DNA of 64,000 nt from Pseudorhodoferax sp. Leaf274 (GTDB lineage Bacteria; Pseudomonadota; Gammaproteobacteria; Burkholderiales; Burkholderiaceae_C): positions 786,946-850,945 of the forward strand of contig NZ_LMNA01000030.1 in assembly GCF_001422445.1 (NCBI RefSeq). Direction: 5' to 3'. Under the pieces are notes generated by a model. The model was not told the origin of the DNA and did not search any database. It worked only from the letters and a program-made list of their open reading frames with translations. Made by a program: the position numbers and the translations under genes. Positions 11,163-20,778 of the stretch are shown here, piece after piece; position 1 is the stretch's first letter; the number at the start of each line of letters is the position of its first letter.

Positions 11163-11813
11163 TCAACGCTCCGGCGCCGTGAACGTGGCGCTGCGCAGCA
11201 GGCCGGCCGGCACGGGCATCTGCAACGCGCTGGAACTGCCTGCCTGCTTGTGCGCAGCCAGCAATTCGTCCAGGCGCGCATCGCGCAGCATCACTTGCGC
11301 CTCCCCGCTGGGCAGACGCACCTCCTGCTCGACCACCTGGGGTGCCGCGCTTGCCTCCACCACCGGTGCGGGCAGCGCCGCCATCTGGGGTTGCTGCACC
11401 ATCGACCCGGCGCCGCCGACCACGGTCCAGGCCAGTGCGGCCACCGCGACAAAGGACGCGCAGCCCGCCACCATCTTCCAGCGGAAGCTCGCGTCGTTCG
11501 CAGACGCGCGGGAAATGGCCGCCACCTGCACGGGCTCCGCAACCGGTACGGCCGGCCGCGCCGGCACCAGCGGCGCCTCCTGCGCGAGCCGCGTCTGCAG
11601 GCGAGACAGGAAATCGGACGATGCGTGCACCGCGGTCTGCTCGCCTCCGCGCAACACGTCGCCAATCAGGTGATAGGCCTGCCAGGTCTGGTGCAGGCCG
11701 TCGCGCTCTGCCTGAGGCGCCTCCATCAGCCGGGCGGTCTCGTCGCCATCGAGCTCGCCGTCGGCCAAGGCCGAAAGCCGTTCGCGCAGCCTCACCACAT
11801 CGTCCTGGTTCAT
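11163..11813 (-). CDS. rseA: anti-sigma-E factor RseA/MucA
   Basis: A single-pass inner-membrane anti-sigma factor that holds RpoE inactive. The N-terminal cytoplasmic part (RERLSALADGELDGDETARL, then a WQAYHLIGDVLRG helix) is the conserved RseA domain. One membrane helix lies at about 111-131 (MVAGCASFVAVAALAWTVV), and the C-terminal periplasmic tail is rich in Ala, Val and Pro. The ATG at 11813 has AGGTGA 5 nt upstream, which favours it over the longer frame. It follows rpoE by 34 bp. Confidence 0.92.
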   Translation of the reverse strand: MNQDDVVRLRERLSALADGELDGDETARLMEAPQAERDGLHQTWQAYHLIGDVLRGGEQTAVHASSDFLSRLQTRLAQEAPLVPARPAVPVAEPVQVAAISRASANDASFRWKMVAGCASFVAVAALAWTVVGGAGSMVQQPQMAALPAPVVEASAAPQVVEQEVRLPSGEAQVMLRDARLDELLAAHKQAGSSSALQMPVPAGLLRSATFTAPER

Positions 11814-11847
11814 CGTCGTCACCTGCATCACTGTTTCCGCCGCGCCA

Positions 11848-12471
11848 TCACCAGCGCTTGCCCGACTGGTTTTCCAGCAGGGGCTTGACCTTGGCCGAAA
11901 TCGCCTCACGCGCACGGAAGATGCGGGAACGCACGGTTCCGATGGGGCAATTCATGGCTTCGGCAATTTCTTCGTAACTGAGGCCTTCGATCTCGCGCAG
12001 CGTCACGGCCTGGCGCAAATCTTCGGGCAAGGCTTCCATCGCCATGTTCACCACCGAGGAGATCTGCTTGGCCGCCAGCACGGTGTCGGGCGTCTCATGG
12101 CTGATTGGTTCGGTTTCGGCGCGGTAAGTTTCATCGTCGTCGTCACCGGAGCGCAGTGCGGCTTCAGCCACGGTTGGATCGCGCTTGAAATCCATCAGCG
12201 TCTTCTTGGCCGTGTTGACCGCGATGCGGTACAGCCAAGTGTAAAACTGTGCGTCGCCACGGAACTTCGGGAGGGCGCGGTAGGCGCGGATGAAGGTTTC
12301 CTGGGCGATGTCTTCTACCAGATCGACGTCGCGCACCATGCGGGCGATCAAGCGCTGGATGCGGCGCTCGTACTTGAGGACCAGCAGCTCGAATGCACGC
12401 TGGTCGCCCGCAACCGCACGCTCGACCAGCACCAGATCGCTGTCGCCCGTGGGAGGCGTGGCCCCGCTCAC
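11848..12471 (-). CDS. rpoE: ECF RNA polymerase sigma factor RpoE (AlgU)
   Basis: The extracytoplasmic stress sigma factor. Its 207 residues have sigma region 2 (about 20-95, with YRALPKFRGDAQFYTWLYRI) and region 4 (about 145-200, with EGLSYEEIAEAMNCPIGTVRSRIFRAR). I chose GTG at 12471 because it overlaps the upstream gene's stop as GTGA and gives the usual N-terminus; the longer frame reads through that gene. It is followed by its anti-sigma factor rseA, then rseB and degP. Autoregulation is expected, but I could not locate a convincing GGAAC-type promoter. Confidence 0.95.
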   Translation of the reverse strand: MSGATPPTGDSDLVLVERAVAGDQRAFELLVLKYERRIQRLIARMVRDVDLVEDIAQETFIRAYRALPKFRGDAQFYTWLYRIAVNTAKKTLMDFKRDPTVAEAALRSGDDDDETYRAETEPISHETPDTVLAAKQISSVVNMAMEALPEDLRQAVTLREIEGLSYEEIAEAMNCPIGTVRSRIFRAREAISAKVKPLLENQSGKRW

Positions 12472-12926
12472 GGCTGCGGCTCCGGCACCGATGGCGCCGG
12501 AACGCCGCGTTGGTGCAGTGCGCGGCGCACATCGCTCCACCGCGCGGGTGCGGCAGCACACTCCAGCCAGCGCCACCGCACGCGGCCCGGCGCGCCGACC
12601 ATGCGCACGAGCACTGCGGATTGCAGGTCCAGGTGCAGGACGATGCTCACGGCGTACTCATCCGCCTGCGCGGCATCGTCGGGCAGCCACCACCAAGCCT
12701 GGCCGTCCCAGCGCAACTGTCCGGCACGCACGCCGCGCCATTGAAGAACAACGGCGGCAGCGGCCAGCACCCAGCTGGCAGCGACCGCAACCAGTGGCGC
12801 GGCCGCCAGGCCAGAAGCCCAACCCAACAGGCAGGACGCGGCCGGCGCCAGGCACAGCACAGCCAGAGCGCGGCCGGCACGCGCGGAACGCGGCACCGGA
12901 TAACGGACCGCCGGAGCGCTGTGCAT
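12468..12926 (-). CDS. YgfX/CptA-like two-helix membrane protein
   Basis: A 152-residue protein with two adjacent hydrophobic helices (about 19-40 and 44-62), then a small soluble domain. It contains GQLRWDGQAW, a DLQSAVLVRM strand, and a WSDVRRALHQ ending. This layout resembles E. coli YgfX (also called CptA), which likewise has two N-terminal helices, an LRWxGQxW segment and a WRDLRR ending. The resemblance is from memory, not a search. It starts 25 bp after the fabF stop and overlaps rpoE (GTGA). A start at 12992 would overlap fabF and is less likely. Confidence 0.6.
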   Translation of the reverse strand: MHSAPAVRYPVPRSARAGRALAVLCLAPAASCLLGWASGLAAAPLVAVAASWVLAAAAVVLQWRGVRAGQLRWDGQAWWWLPDDAAQADEYAVSIVLHLDLQSAVLVRMVGAPGRVRWRWLECAAAPARWSDVRRALHQRGVPAPSVPEPQP

Positions 12927-12951
12927 GCCGAACAGGATGGTCGCAGGCGGC

Positions 12952-14196
12952 TCAGACGCGCTTGAACACCAGCGAACCGTTGGTGCCGCCAAAACCGAAG
13001 TTGTTCTTCAGCGCCACATCGATGCGGGCATCACGGGCCGTATTGGCGCAGTAGTCCAGGTCGCACTCCGGGTCCGGGTCGGTCAGGTTGATCGTCGGCG
13101 GGATCTTCTGGTGGTGCAGCGCCAGGATCGTGAACACGCTCTCGATGCCGCCCGCGCCGCCCAGCAGGTGGCCGGTCATGGACTTGGTCGAGTTGATTGC
13201 CAGCTTGTACGCGTGCTCGCCGAACACCGCCTTGACGGCGTTGGTCTCGTTCGCGTCGCCCAGGGGCGTGGACGTGCCGTGTGCGTTCAGGTGCTGGACC
13301 TGGTCGGGGTTCAGGCCCGCGTTGCGCAGCGCCATCTGCATGGAGCGGCGCGGGCCGTCCACGTTCGGCGCGGTGATGTGGTAGGCATCGCCCGTCATGC
13401 CGAAGCCAACGACTTCGGCATAGATCTTGGCGCCACGCGCCTTGGCACGCTCGTACTCCTCGAGCACGACGACACCGGCGCCTTCGCCCAGCACGAAACC
13501 GTCGCGGCCCTTGTCCCAAGGGCGCGATGCGCCCTTCGGATCGTCGTTGCGCGTACTCAAGGCACGTGCAGAGGCGAAACCGGCGATGCCCAGCGGCGAA
13601 ACCGTGGATTCGGCGCCGCCGGCCACCATCACGTCGCAATCGCCGGATTCGATCATGCGGGCCGACAGGCCGATGGCATGCAGGCCGGTGGTGCAGGCCG
13701 TGACCACGGCGATGTTCGGGCCCTTGAAGCCGTACTTGATCGAGACGTGGCCGGAAATCATGTTGATGATCGAAGCTGGCACGAAGAACGGCGACACCCG
13801 GCGCGGGCCGCGGTTCACCAATTCGGCGTGGGTCTGTTCGATCATGGGCAGACCGCCGATACCCGAGCCGATGTTGCAACCGATGCGGGTGGATTCTTCT
13901 TCGCCCAATGCGTCGCCGGTGGCCAGCCCGGAATCCGCGACCGCCTGGCACGCTGCCGCGATGCCCAGGTGCATGAAGCGGTCCATGTGGCGCGCTTCCT
14001 TGTCGGGGATGTAGCTGGCGACGTCGAAGCCCTTGACTTCACCTGCGAACTTGCAGGCCAGGCCGCTTGCGTCGAAGCTCTGGACCAGATCGATGCCGGA
14101 CTGACCAGCCAGCAAGGCCTGCCAGGACGACTCGACCGTTGCTCCAACCGGGCTCACGCAGCCCAGACCTGTGACGACGACACGACGACGCGACAT
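12952..14196 (-). CDS. fabF: 3-oxoacyl-[ACP] synthase II
   Basis: FabF condenses malonyl-ACP with acyl-ACP in chain elongation. The 414 residues carry the Cys-His-His triad: Cys in [12 protein letters not shown], His in [11 protein letters not shown] and His in [13 protein letters not shown]. The C-terminal [12 protein letters not shown] glycine-rich segment is typical of the thiolase fold. It lies 21 bp after acpP, the conserved acpP-fabF pair, and 25 bp before the YgfX-like gene, so the fatty-acid cluster may read into the rpoE operon. Confidence 0.97.
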   Translation of the reverse strand: MSRRRVVVTGLGCVSPVGATVESSWQALLAGQSGIDLVQSFDASGLACKFAGEVKGFDVASYIPDKEARHMDRFMHLGIAAACQAVADSGLATGDALGEEESTRIGCNIGSGIGGLPMIEQTHAELVNRGPRRVSPFFVPASIINMISGHVSIKYGFKGPNIAVVTACTTGLHAIGLSARMIESGDCDVMVAGGAESTVSPLGIAGFASARALSTRNDDPKGASRPWDKGRDGFVLGEGAGVVVLEEYERAKARGAKIYAEVVGFGMTGDAYHITAPNVDGPRRSMQMALRNAGLNPDQVQHLNAHGTSTPLGDANETNAVKAVFGEHAYKLAINSTKSMTGHLLGGAGGIESVFTILALHHQKIPPTINLTDPDPECDLDYCANTARDARIDVALKNNFGFGGTNGSLVFKRV

Positions 14197-14217
14197 AAGC
14201 GGCGGTTCCCTTCGGCC

Positions 14218-14466
<249 letters not shown>

Positions 14467-14557
14467 TTAGGGTTTGTAAAGAATCGGTGATTTTAGCGAG
14501 GCGCTTACGCCGGCACTTGTCCCCCGCTTCGCAGGGAATCCGCCGGGCACTCGCCAG

Positions 14558-15304
14558 CTACATGTACATGCCGCCGTTGACGTGCAGTTCCTGCCCCGTC
14601 ACGTAGGCTGCCTCGGGTGAGGCGAGATAGGCCACCGCATGCGCCACATCGGATGGCGTGCCCAGTTGGCCCAATGGGATCTGGCCGAGCAACGCCTTGT
14701 GCTGCTCGTCCGAAAGCTTGCCGGTCATGTCGGTGGCGATGAAGCCCGGCGCGACGCAGTTGACCGTGATGCCGCGCGAGCCCAGCTCCCGCGCCAGGGC
14801 GCGCGTCATGCCGGCCACACCCGCCTTGGCGGCCGCGTAGTTGGCCTGGCCGGGGTTGCCCGACGCGCCGACGACCGAGGTGATGTTGACGATGCGGCCG
14901 TAGCGCTGCTTCATCATCGCGCGCATGACCGCGCGGCTCATGCGGAACACGGCCTTGAGGTTGGTGTCCAGCACCGCATCCCAGTCCTCGTCCTTGAGCC
15001 GCATGGCCAGCATGTCTCGCGTGATGCCGGCGTTGTTGACCAGCACGTGCAACGCGCCATGCTCCTTCACGATGGCCTCGACCAGGGCTTCGCCGGCTTT
15101 GGCGTCGTTGACGTCCAGCACACGGCCGACGCTACCGGCATGGCCAGCCAGCGCCTGCGTGATGTTGGCCGCGCCGGCCTCGCTGGTGGCCGTGCCGACG
15201 ACCTTGAAACCGCGTTGCGCCAGTTCCTTGGCGATGGCGGCGCCGATGCCGCGCGACGCGCCGGTGACCAGCGCGACCTGTTCGGAGATGGCGGGTGCGC
15301 TCAT
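14558..15304 (-). CDS. fabG: 3-oxoacyl-[ACP] reductase
   Basis: FabG reduces 3-oxoacyl-ACP with NADPH. The 248-residue short-chain dehydrogenase has the TGASRGIG nucleotide-binding motif, NNAG, the catalytic Ser in TSVVGASG and the YAAAK Tyr-Lys pair, and the PGFIATDMT segment typical of FabG. Its ATG overlaps the fabD stop (ATGA). A longer frame upstream reads into fabD and is a shadow. Confidence 0.97.
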   Translation of the reverse strand: MSAPAISEQVALVTGASRGIGAAIAKELAQRGFKVVGTATSEAGAANITQALAGHAGSVGRVLDVNDAKAGEALVEAIVKEHGALHVLVNNAGITRDMLAMRLKDEDWDAVLDTNLKAVFRMSRAVMRAMMKQRYGRIVNITSVVGASGNPGQANYAAAKAGVAGMTRALARELGSRGITVNCVAPGFIATDMTGKLSDEQHKALLGQIPLGQLGTPSDVAHAVAYLASPEAAYVTGQELHVNGGMYM

Positions 15305-16263
15305 GCCGTCGTTCCTTCGAGTTGTGCCTTGGCCTGCGCCAGCGTGGCGGGGTCGTGGACGGCGCCCGAGGCCAGTTCGGCGTCGATGCGCTTGACGAGG
15401 CCCGCCAGCACCTTGCCGGGGCCGCATTCGATCAGCGTGCCGATGCCACGCGCCTTGATGGCCTGCACGCATTCGACCCAGCGCACCGGACCGAAGGCCT
15501 GGCGGTACAGGGCGTCGCGGATCGCATCGGCATCCTGCTGCACGGCCACGTCGATGTTGTTGACGACCGGGATCTGCGGCGCACCGAAGGTGAGTTCGGC
15601 CAGGCGTTCGCGCAGGCGTTGCGCCGCAGGCCGCATGAGGCTGGAATGGAATGGGGCCGACACCGGCAGCGGCAGCGCGCGCTTGGCGCCCTTGCTCTTG
15701 AGCAGTTCGCAGGCTTTCTCGACCGCCAGCTTGCTGCCGGCGATCACGGTCTGGGCCGGGTCGTTGAAGTTCACGGCCTCGACCACTTCACCAGCTTGGC
15801 CGAGGGCGGCCTGCGCCTCGGCACAACCGGCCGCGACCTGGGCACTGTCCATGCCCAGGATGGCCGCCATCGCGCCCGTCCCCACCGGCACGGCGTCCTG
15901 CATGGCCTGGGCACGGAAACGCACCAGCGGCGCCGCCTGTGCCAGCGTCAATACCCCGGAGGCGACCAGCGCCGAATACTCGCCCAGCGAGTGGCCGGCG
16001 ACCACGGCCGGCGCCAGCCCGGTTTCAGCCATCCATGCACGGTAGGCGGCCACACCGGCCACCAGCATCACGGGCTGGGTGTTGGTGGTCAGCGCCAAGG
16101 CCTCTTTCGGGCCCTCATGGATGAGCTTGGCGACATCCTCGCCCAACGCATCGGAGGCTTCGGCCAGCGTCTGGGCGATGACGGCATGGCCTTGCCAGCC
16201 ATCGAGCATGCCGACGGCCTGCGAGCCCTGGCCTGGAAAAACGAACGCGAATGGTGTGGTCAT
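15301..16263 (-). CDS. fabD: malonyl-CoA:ACP transacylase
   Basis: FabD moves malonyl groups from CoA to ACP. The 320 residues start with FAFVFPGQGSQAVGML, contain the nucleophile serine in VAGHSLGEYSAL, an active-site Arg in RFRAQAMQ and the catalytic His in PVSAPFHSSLM. I chose the ATG at 16263; 15 further in-frame codons upstream lack family similarity. It lies between fabH and fabG, coupled to the latter. Confidence 0.97.
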   Translation of the reverse strand: MTTPFAFVFPGQGSQAVGMLDGWQGHAVIAQTLAEASDALGEDVAKLIHEGPKEALALTTNTQPVMLVAGVAAYRAWMAETGLAPAVVAGHSLGEYSALVASGVLTLAQAAPLVRFRAQAMQDAVPVGTGAMAAILGMDSAQVAAGCAEAQAALGQAGEVVEAVNFNDPAQTVIAGSKLAVEKACELLKSKGAKRALPLPVSAPFHSSLMRPAAQRLRERLAELTFGAPQIPVVNNIDVAVQQDADAIRDALYRQAFGPVRWVECVQAIKARGIGTLIECGPGKVLAGLVKRIDAELASGAVHDPATLAQAKAQLEGTTA

Positions 16264-16315
16264 GGCGTGGAAGGCGCGCGGGTGCTTTGCAAGCACCCTG
16301 TCGCGCACGGTCTCC

Positions 16316-17293
16316 TCAGAAATTCAGCAGGACGGCGCCCCAGGTGAACCCGCCGCCGACACCTTCGAGCATCAGCAGATCACCCTTCTTGATATCGCCC
16401 TTGCGCACGGCGTGGTCCAGGGCCAGCGGAATCGAAGCCGCCGAGGTGTTGCCGTGCTGGTCCACGGTGACGACGAGCTTGTCCAGCGGCAGCTTGAGCC
16501 GCTTGGCCGTGCTCTGCATGATGCGGATGTTGGCCTGGTGCGGGATCAGCCAGTCGATCTGCTCGTGCGTCTTGCCGGCCTTGGCGAGCGTGGCGCGCGC
16601 GGCATCCTCGAGCACGCCCACGGCCAGCTTGAACACGGCCTGGCCATCCATCTTGAGCAGCGGATCACCCAGCACCGAACCGCCAGACACATGGCCTGGA
16701 ACGCACAGGATGCCGACATGCTTGCCATCCGCATGCAGGTCGCTGGCCAGGATGCCGGGCGTCTCCGAAGCCTCCAGCACGACGGCACCGGCGCCGTCGC
16801 CGAACAGCACGCAGGTCGTGCGGTCGTTGAAATCGAGGATGCGCGAGAACACCTCGGAGCCGACCACCAGCGCGCGCTTGGCGTTGCCGGCGCGGATCAT
16901 GGCGTCCGCCACCGTCAGGGCGTAGACGAAACCGCTGCACACGGCCTGCACGTCGAAAGCCGGGCAACCGGCGATGCCGAGCTTGTGCTGCAGGATGGTG
17001 GCAGCCGAAGGAAACACCATGTCCGGCGTGGACGTGGCGACGATGATGAGGTCGATCTGCTGCGGCGCGACGCCCGCGGCCTCCATGGCCGCCTGCGCTG
17101 CCGGCACGGCCAGGTCGCTGCAGGTCACGTCCGGCGCGGCGAAGTGGCGCGCGCGGATGCCGGTGCGCTCGACGATCCATTCGTCGGAAGTCTCGACTCC
17201 CTTGGTGGCCAGCTCTGCGGCGAGCTCGGCGTTGCTCAGGCGGCGCGGCGGCAGGTAGCTGCCGGTGCCCGTGATGCGGGAATAGGTGGACAT
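16316..17293 (-). CDS. fabH: 3-oxoacyl-[ACP] synthase III
   Basis: FabH starts fatty-acid synthesis by condensing acetyl-CoA with malonyl-ACP. The 325 residues contain the Cys-His-Asn triad: Cys in [11 protein letters not shown], His in [10 protein letters not shown] and Asn in GNTSAASIP. The N-terminal [14 protein letters not shown] is typical. It lies 8 bp after plsX and about 50 bp before fabD. Confidence 0.97.
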   Translation of the reverse strand: MSTYSRITGTGSYLPPRRLSNAELAAELATKGVETSDEWIVERTGIRARHFAAPDVTCSDLAVPAAQAAMEAAGVAPQQIDLIIVATSTPDMVFPSAATILQHKLGIAGCPAFDVQAVCSGFVYALTVADAMIRAGNAKRALVVGSEVFSRILDFNDRTTCVLFGDGAGAVVLEASETPGILASDLHADGKHVGILCVPGHVSGGSVLGDPLLKMDGQAVFKLAVGVLEDAARATLAKAGKTHEQIDWLIPHQANIRIMQSTAKRLKLPLDKLVVTVDQHGNTSAASIPLALDHAVRKGDIKKGDLLMLEGVGGGFTWGAVLLNF

Positions 17294-17301
17294 GGGTGTT
17301 G

Positions 17302-18354
17302 TCAGTGGTGGGCTGCCAACTCGGCCGGCACCGGCGCACCGGTGTCCACGGCCTGCTGCGGGGCGGTCTTGGCGATGCGTGCCTGCACCTGCTCCAGCAG
17401 CTTGTTGCGCGCCGCATCATAGCCGCGGTTCAACGCCTGCTCGAACGCGAAGGCGTCGGCCGAGCCGTGGCTCTTGAACACCAGGCCACGCAGACCCAAC
17501 AGGGCTGCCCCGTTGTAGCGCCGGTGGTCGAGCCGACCCTTGAGCGCCTGCAATACCGGATAGGCGACCAGGGCCGCGGCCTTGGTCCAGACGCTGCGCG
17601 AAAACTCCGCCTTGAGGAAGCCGCTGATCATCGACGCCACACCTTCGCTGCTCTTGAGCGCCACGTTGCCGACGAAGCCGTCGCAGACCACGATGTCGGT
17701 CGTGCCCTTGTAGATGTCGTTGCCTTCCACGTTGCCGTGGAAATTCAGGTGCCCGGCGGCATGCGCGGCCTGGAACAACTCACCGGCCTGCTTGATGACT
17801 TCACTGCCCTTGATCACCTCTTCACCGATGTTCAGCAGCCCGACCGTGGGCTCGTCGTGCCCCTTGAGCACCGACACCAGCGCAGCCCCCATCAGCCCGA
17901 ACTGGAGCAGGTGCTCGGCCGTGCAGTCGACATTGGCGCCGAGGTCGAGCACCGTGGTGGCGCCACCACGCGCATTGGGCAACTGGGTGGCGATGGCCGG
18001 GCGGTCGATGCCAGGCACTGTCTTGAGCAGGTAGCGCGCGATCGCCATCAGGGCGCCGGTGTTGCCGGCGGACACGGCCACATCGGCCACCTTGTCCTTG
18101 ACCTGTGCGATGGCCACGCGCATGGACGAGTCGCGCTTCTTGCGCAGCGCGACCTCCACGGGGTCGTCCATGCCGACGACCTCGCTGGCCGGAACGGCGC
18201 GCGCGCGCGGGTGCGAAAAACCCTGGATGGCCTCGGGCAGGCCGACCAGCAACAGTTGCGCGTCGGCATGCGACGCCAGGAAAGCGCGGCACGCCGGCAG
18301 CGTGATGCCAGGGCCGTGGTCCCCACCCATACAGTCGACAGCCACAGTGATCAT
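17302..18354 (-). CDS. plsX: phosphate acyltransferase PlsX
   Basis: PlsX converts acyl-ACP to acyl-phosphate for phospholipid synthesis. The 350 residues begin with the family hallmark [12 protein letters not shown] and include [12 protein letters not shown] and the C-terminal [14 protein letters not shown] segment. It starts 58 bp downstream of a strong terminator that follows rpmF, so the rpmF message is at least partly separated from plsX and the fab genes. Confidence 0.97.
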   Translation of the reverse strand: MITVAVDCMGGDHGPGITLPACRAFLASHADAQLLLVGLPEAIQGFSHPRARAVPASEVVGMDDPVEVALRKKRDSSMRVAIAQVKDKVADVAVSAGNTGALMAIARYLLKTVPGIDRPAIATQLPNARGGATTVLDLGANVDCTAEHLLQFGLMGAALVSVLKGHDEPTVGLLNIGEEVIKGSEVIKQAGELFQAAHAAGHLNFHGNVEGNDIYKGTTDIVVCDGFVGNVALKSSEGVASMISGFLKAEFSRSVWTKAAALVAYPVLQALKGRLDHRRYNGAALLGLRGLVFKSHGSADAFAFEQALNRGYDAARNKLLEQVQARIAKTAPQQAVDTGAPVPAELAAHH

Positions 18355-18411
18355 GGGCGCGACTGTACGTCCAGGGGACGCACGAATTCGAAAGGAAAGT
18401 GAACGGTCACC

Positions 18412-18449
18412 AAAACAAAAGCCCGTCGCTACGACAGGTAGCCACGGGC
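18412..18449 (-). terminator. intrinsic terminator between rpmF and plsX
   Basis: On the minus strand GCCCGTGGCTAC pairs with GTAGCGACGGGC across a 5 nt loop, with one G-G mismatch (18421-18449). A TTTTGTTTT tract follows (18420-18412). It lies 17 bp after the rpmF stop and 58 bp before plsX, so it can dampen transcription into the fatty-acid genes. Confidence 0.8.
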
Positions 18450-18465
18450 CTTGCGGGCGAAACGA

Positions 18466-18648
18466 TCAGGCTTCGGACTTGTTCTTGAGCACCTGGCGGC
18501 CACGGTAGAAACCGTTGGGGCTGATGTGGTGGCGCAGGTGGGTTTCGCCGGTGGTGGGCTCCACCGCGATGCCGGGCACGTTCAGCGCATTGTGCGAACG
18601 GTGCATGCCGCGCTTGGACGGCGATTTCTTGTTTTGCTGGACTGCCAT
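18466..18648 (-). CDS. rpmF: ribosomal protein bL32
   Basis: A 60-residue large-subunit protein with the typical N-terminus [19 protein letters not shown] and the central NGFYRGRQV segment. The four zinc-ligand cysteines found in some L32 proteins are absent, as in many proteobacterial forms. A strong AAGGAG precedes the ATG. The yceD-rpmF-plsX-fab order is conserved in Proteobacteria and links ribosome and membrane synthesis. Confidence 0.98.
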   Translation of the reverse strand: MAVQQNKKSPSKRGMHRSHNALNVPGIAVEPTTGETHLRHHISPNGFYRGRQVLKNKSEA

Positions 18649-18832
18649 GCTTGGCTCCTTGAATCAAAGTAGAGGTTTGCGGGGATCGCAACCCGAAAAC
18701 TCTCACCGAAGGAGATATCTGGAGCGATCTGGCCAAAATCGTGGCCGATTGAATTGTCCAAAAATTGTTCAATTTCAACCGACCCCGCGGCACGCGAAGC
18801 CGGCCATTATAGCCCGGCTGCGGACATCGAGG

Positions 18833-19390
18833 CTAGAGGCCGTTGCCGCTGGACTTGCGCTTGAGGTCGGCCAGCACGTCGAACGGATTGGGCTTGTCGG
18901 CCTCGGCCTGCGCGAAACCGGGATCGGCCACCTCCATCCGCACCTCACCCGGGCACACGTCATGCCGCGGCACCAGGGGCAGCGCCATCAGCAGCTCGTC
19001 CTCGACCAGGGCCTGCAGGTCGAACGCGGGATCGAGTACCAGCACGTCTTCGTCGGCCTCCTCGTCCTCGCGCGCGGCCTGTGCCTCGTCGGCCACGAAA
19101 CGGAACCAGCGGTCCACGGCCAGGGGCTCGTCGACCGGCTCCAGGCAACGCTGGCAGGTCAGCGGCACATCGGCATCGGCCACGACGTGCAACCAGATCT
19201 GCGGTACCACACCGGCCGACGTGCGCCACTGGCCCACGGCGTGCCAACGCACAGGCCGGTCGCCGCCACGGCCTTCGGCCTCTTCGAACAAACGCGGATG
19301 GTCGGCGAGACGGTCTTGCTGCTGCCGCTCGCCACCCGACTGGGCGAAGGCCTTGATGTCCAGGCCACGTGCCTGCTTGGGGGCTGTCAT
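18833..19390 (-). CDS. yceD: YceD/DUF177 protein
   Basis: This 185-residue acidic protein belongs to the DUF177 family, linked in other bacteria and plants to 23S rRNA accumulation. It has the family core VPLTCQRCLEPVDEPL (two cysteines) and the acidic region EEADEDVLVLDPAFDLQALVEDELLMALPL. It precedes rpmF, its conserved partner, by 184 bp and is divergent from maf, with starts only 26 bp apart, so their promoters must overlap each other or the coding ends. I chose the ATG at 19390. Confidence 0.92.
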   Translation of the reverse strand: MTAPKQARGLDIKAFAQSGGERQQQDRLADHPRLFEEAEGRGGDRPVRWHAVGQWRTSAGVVPQIWLHVVADADVPLTCQRCLEPVDEPLAVDRWFRFVADEAQAAREDEEADEDVLVLDPAFDLQALVEDELLMALPLVPRHDVCPGEVRMEVADPGFAQAEADKPNPFDVLADLKRKSSGNGL

Positions 19391-19416
19391 GCGGGGCAGT
19401 GTAAGAGAATCGCACC

Positions 19417-19995
19417 ATGCCACGCCTCATCCTGGGATCGACCTCGCGCTACCGCCGCGAACTGCTGACACGCCTGCGCATCGACTTCGACGTGGTCGCG
19501 CCAGAGGTCGACGAAACCCCTCTTGCCGGCGAAGCGCCGGCCGCCCTCGCCCGCCGGCTGGCGCTGGCCAAGGCGCGGGCCGTCGCCGCCAGCCATCCGG
19601 ATGCCGTGGTGATCGGCTCGGACCAGGTCGCCGACCTGCACGGCCAGCCACTCGGCAAGCCCGGCGACCATGCGCGGGCCACCGCCCAATTGCGGGCAAT
19701 GCGCGGCCAGACGGTGGTGTTCCAGACCGCGTTGTCGGTCGTGCATGCCGCCCAGGGTTTCGAGCAGACCGCCCTGGTGCCCGTGCAGGTGCGCTTCCGC
19801 GACCTGGACGACGCCGACATCGAGGCCTACCTGCAGGCCGAACAGCCCTACGACTGCGCCGGCAGCGCCAAGAGCGAGGGCCTGGGCATCGTCCTGCTGG
19901 ACGCCATCACGAGCGACGACCCGACCGCGCTGGTGGGCCTTCCGCTGATCCAGACCAGCCGCATGCTGCGCGCCGCCGGCGTCCGACTGCTGTGA
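19417..19995 (+). CDS. maf: Maf-like nucleotide pyrophosphatase (YceF type)
   Basis: Maf proteins hydrolyse modified or canonical nucleoside triphosphates to monophosphates and may prevent their incorporation. The 192 residues have the N-terminal LILGSTSRYRRELL, the VDETPL segment and GSDQVADLHG, which carries the catalytic acidic residue. The YceF-like subgroup prefers m7GTP in E. coli, and the yceD neighbourhood agrees with that subgroup; the substrate here is inferred. Its TGA overlaps the GTG of the next gene. Confidence 0.92.
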   Translation: MPRLILGSTSRYRRELLTRLRIDFDVVAPEVDETPLAGEAPAALARRLALAKARAVAASHPDAVVIGSDQVADLHGQPLGKPGDHARATAQLRAMRGQTVVFQTALSVVHAAQGFEQTALVPVQVRFRDLDDADIEAYLQAEQPYDCAGSAKSEGLGIVLLDAITSDDPTALVGLPLIQTSRMLRAAGVRLL

Positions 19996-20744
19996 GCGGC
20001 CGCCTGTACCTGGTGCCGGCGCCGCTGGACTTCGGTTGCGCCGAGCAGGCGCCGCTGCAGGACGCGGTACCGCTGGGCACGCTGCAGGTGGCCGCCCGCC
20101 TTTCGCACTGGATCTGCGAGAACGCCAAGAGCACGCGCGCCTACCTCAAGCGCGTCGATGGCGTCGTGCCACTCGCCATGCCGCTGCAGCAGCAAACGCT
20201 GACGGAATTGCCCCGCGAAGTGCACAAGAAAGGCGACCACGGGCCCGGCTTCGACGCCACGCCGCTGCTGGCCGCCGCTCTGCAAGGTCATGACATCGGG
20301 CTGGTCAGCGAGGCCGGCATGCCCGCGGTCGCGGATCCGGGCAGCTCGGTGGTGCGCGCCGCCCACGCGCTGGGCGTGGCGGTGGTGCCCCTGGTCGGCC
20401 CCAGCGCGCTGTTGCTGGCGCTGGCGGCCAGCGGCCTGAACGGCCAGAATTTCGCGTTCGTCGGCTACCTGCCGCAGGACGCCGAAGCGCGCACCGAGCG
20501 CGTGCGCCAGCTCGAAACCCTGGCGCTCAAGACCGGGCAGACGCAGCTGTGCATCGAAACCCCGTACCGCACGGAAACCCTGCGCCGCGCGCTGGTGCAG
20601 GCCCTGCAGCACAACACGCGGCTGGTTATCGCCACCGGCTTGACGCTGGACAACGCCCGCATCCTCAGCCAGACCGTGAAGGCCTGGCGGCAGCACCAGG
20701 AACCGCTGCCGGACGCGCCGGCCGTCTTTGCCATCGGCCGCTGA
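19992..20744 (+). CDS. SAM-dependent tetrapyrrole-type methyltransferase, RsmI-like
   Basis: A 250-residue protein of the tetrapyrrole methylase fold. It contains SEAGMPAVADPG, the signature of the RsmI group that 2'-O-methylates C1402 of 16S rRNA, and LVGPSALLLALAASGLNGQNFAFVGYLP. It differs from canonical RsmI (about 280-290 residues) in its N-terminus, which lacks the usual TPIGN start, so the substrate may differ. Translation from GTG at 19992 is coupled to maf (GTGA). A far longer frame upstream is a shadow over yceD. Confidence 0.8.
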   Translation: MSGRLYLVPAPLDFGCAEQAPLQDAVPLGTLQVAARLSHWICENAKSTRAYLKRVDGVVPLAMPLQQQTLTELPREVHKKGDHGPGFDATPLLAAALQGHDIGLVSEAGMPAVADPGSSVVRAAHALGVAVVPLVGPSALLLALAASGLNGQNFAFVGYLPQDAEARTERVRQLETLALKTGQTQLCIETPYRTETLRRALVQALQHNTRLVIATGLTLDNARILSQTVKAWRQHQEPLPDAPAVFAIGR

Positions 20745-20778
20745 CGGCCACGACGGCCACGACCGGCCGCCGATCCGC

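Noticed and set aside
11848-12576. Longer RpoE starting upstream of 12471
   Set aside because: The extra residues are Arg/Ala-rich, overlap the YgfX-like gene and lack similarity to RpoE N-termini.
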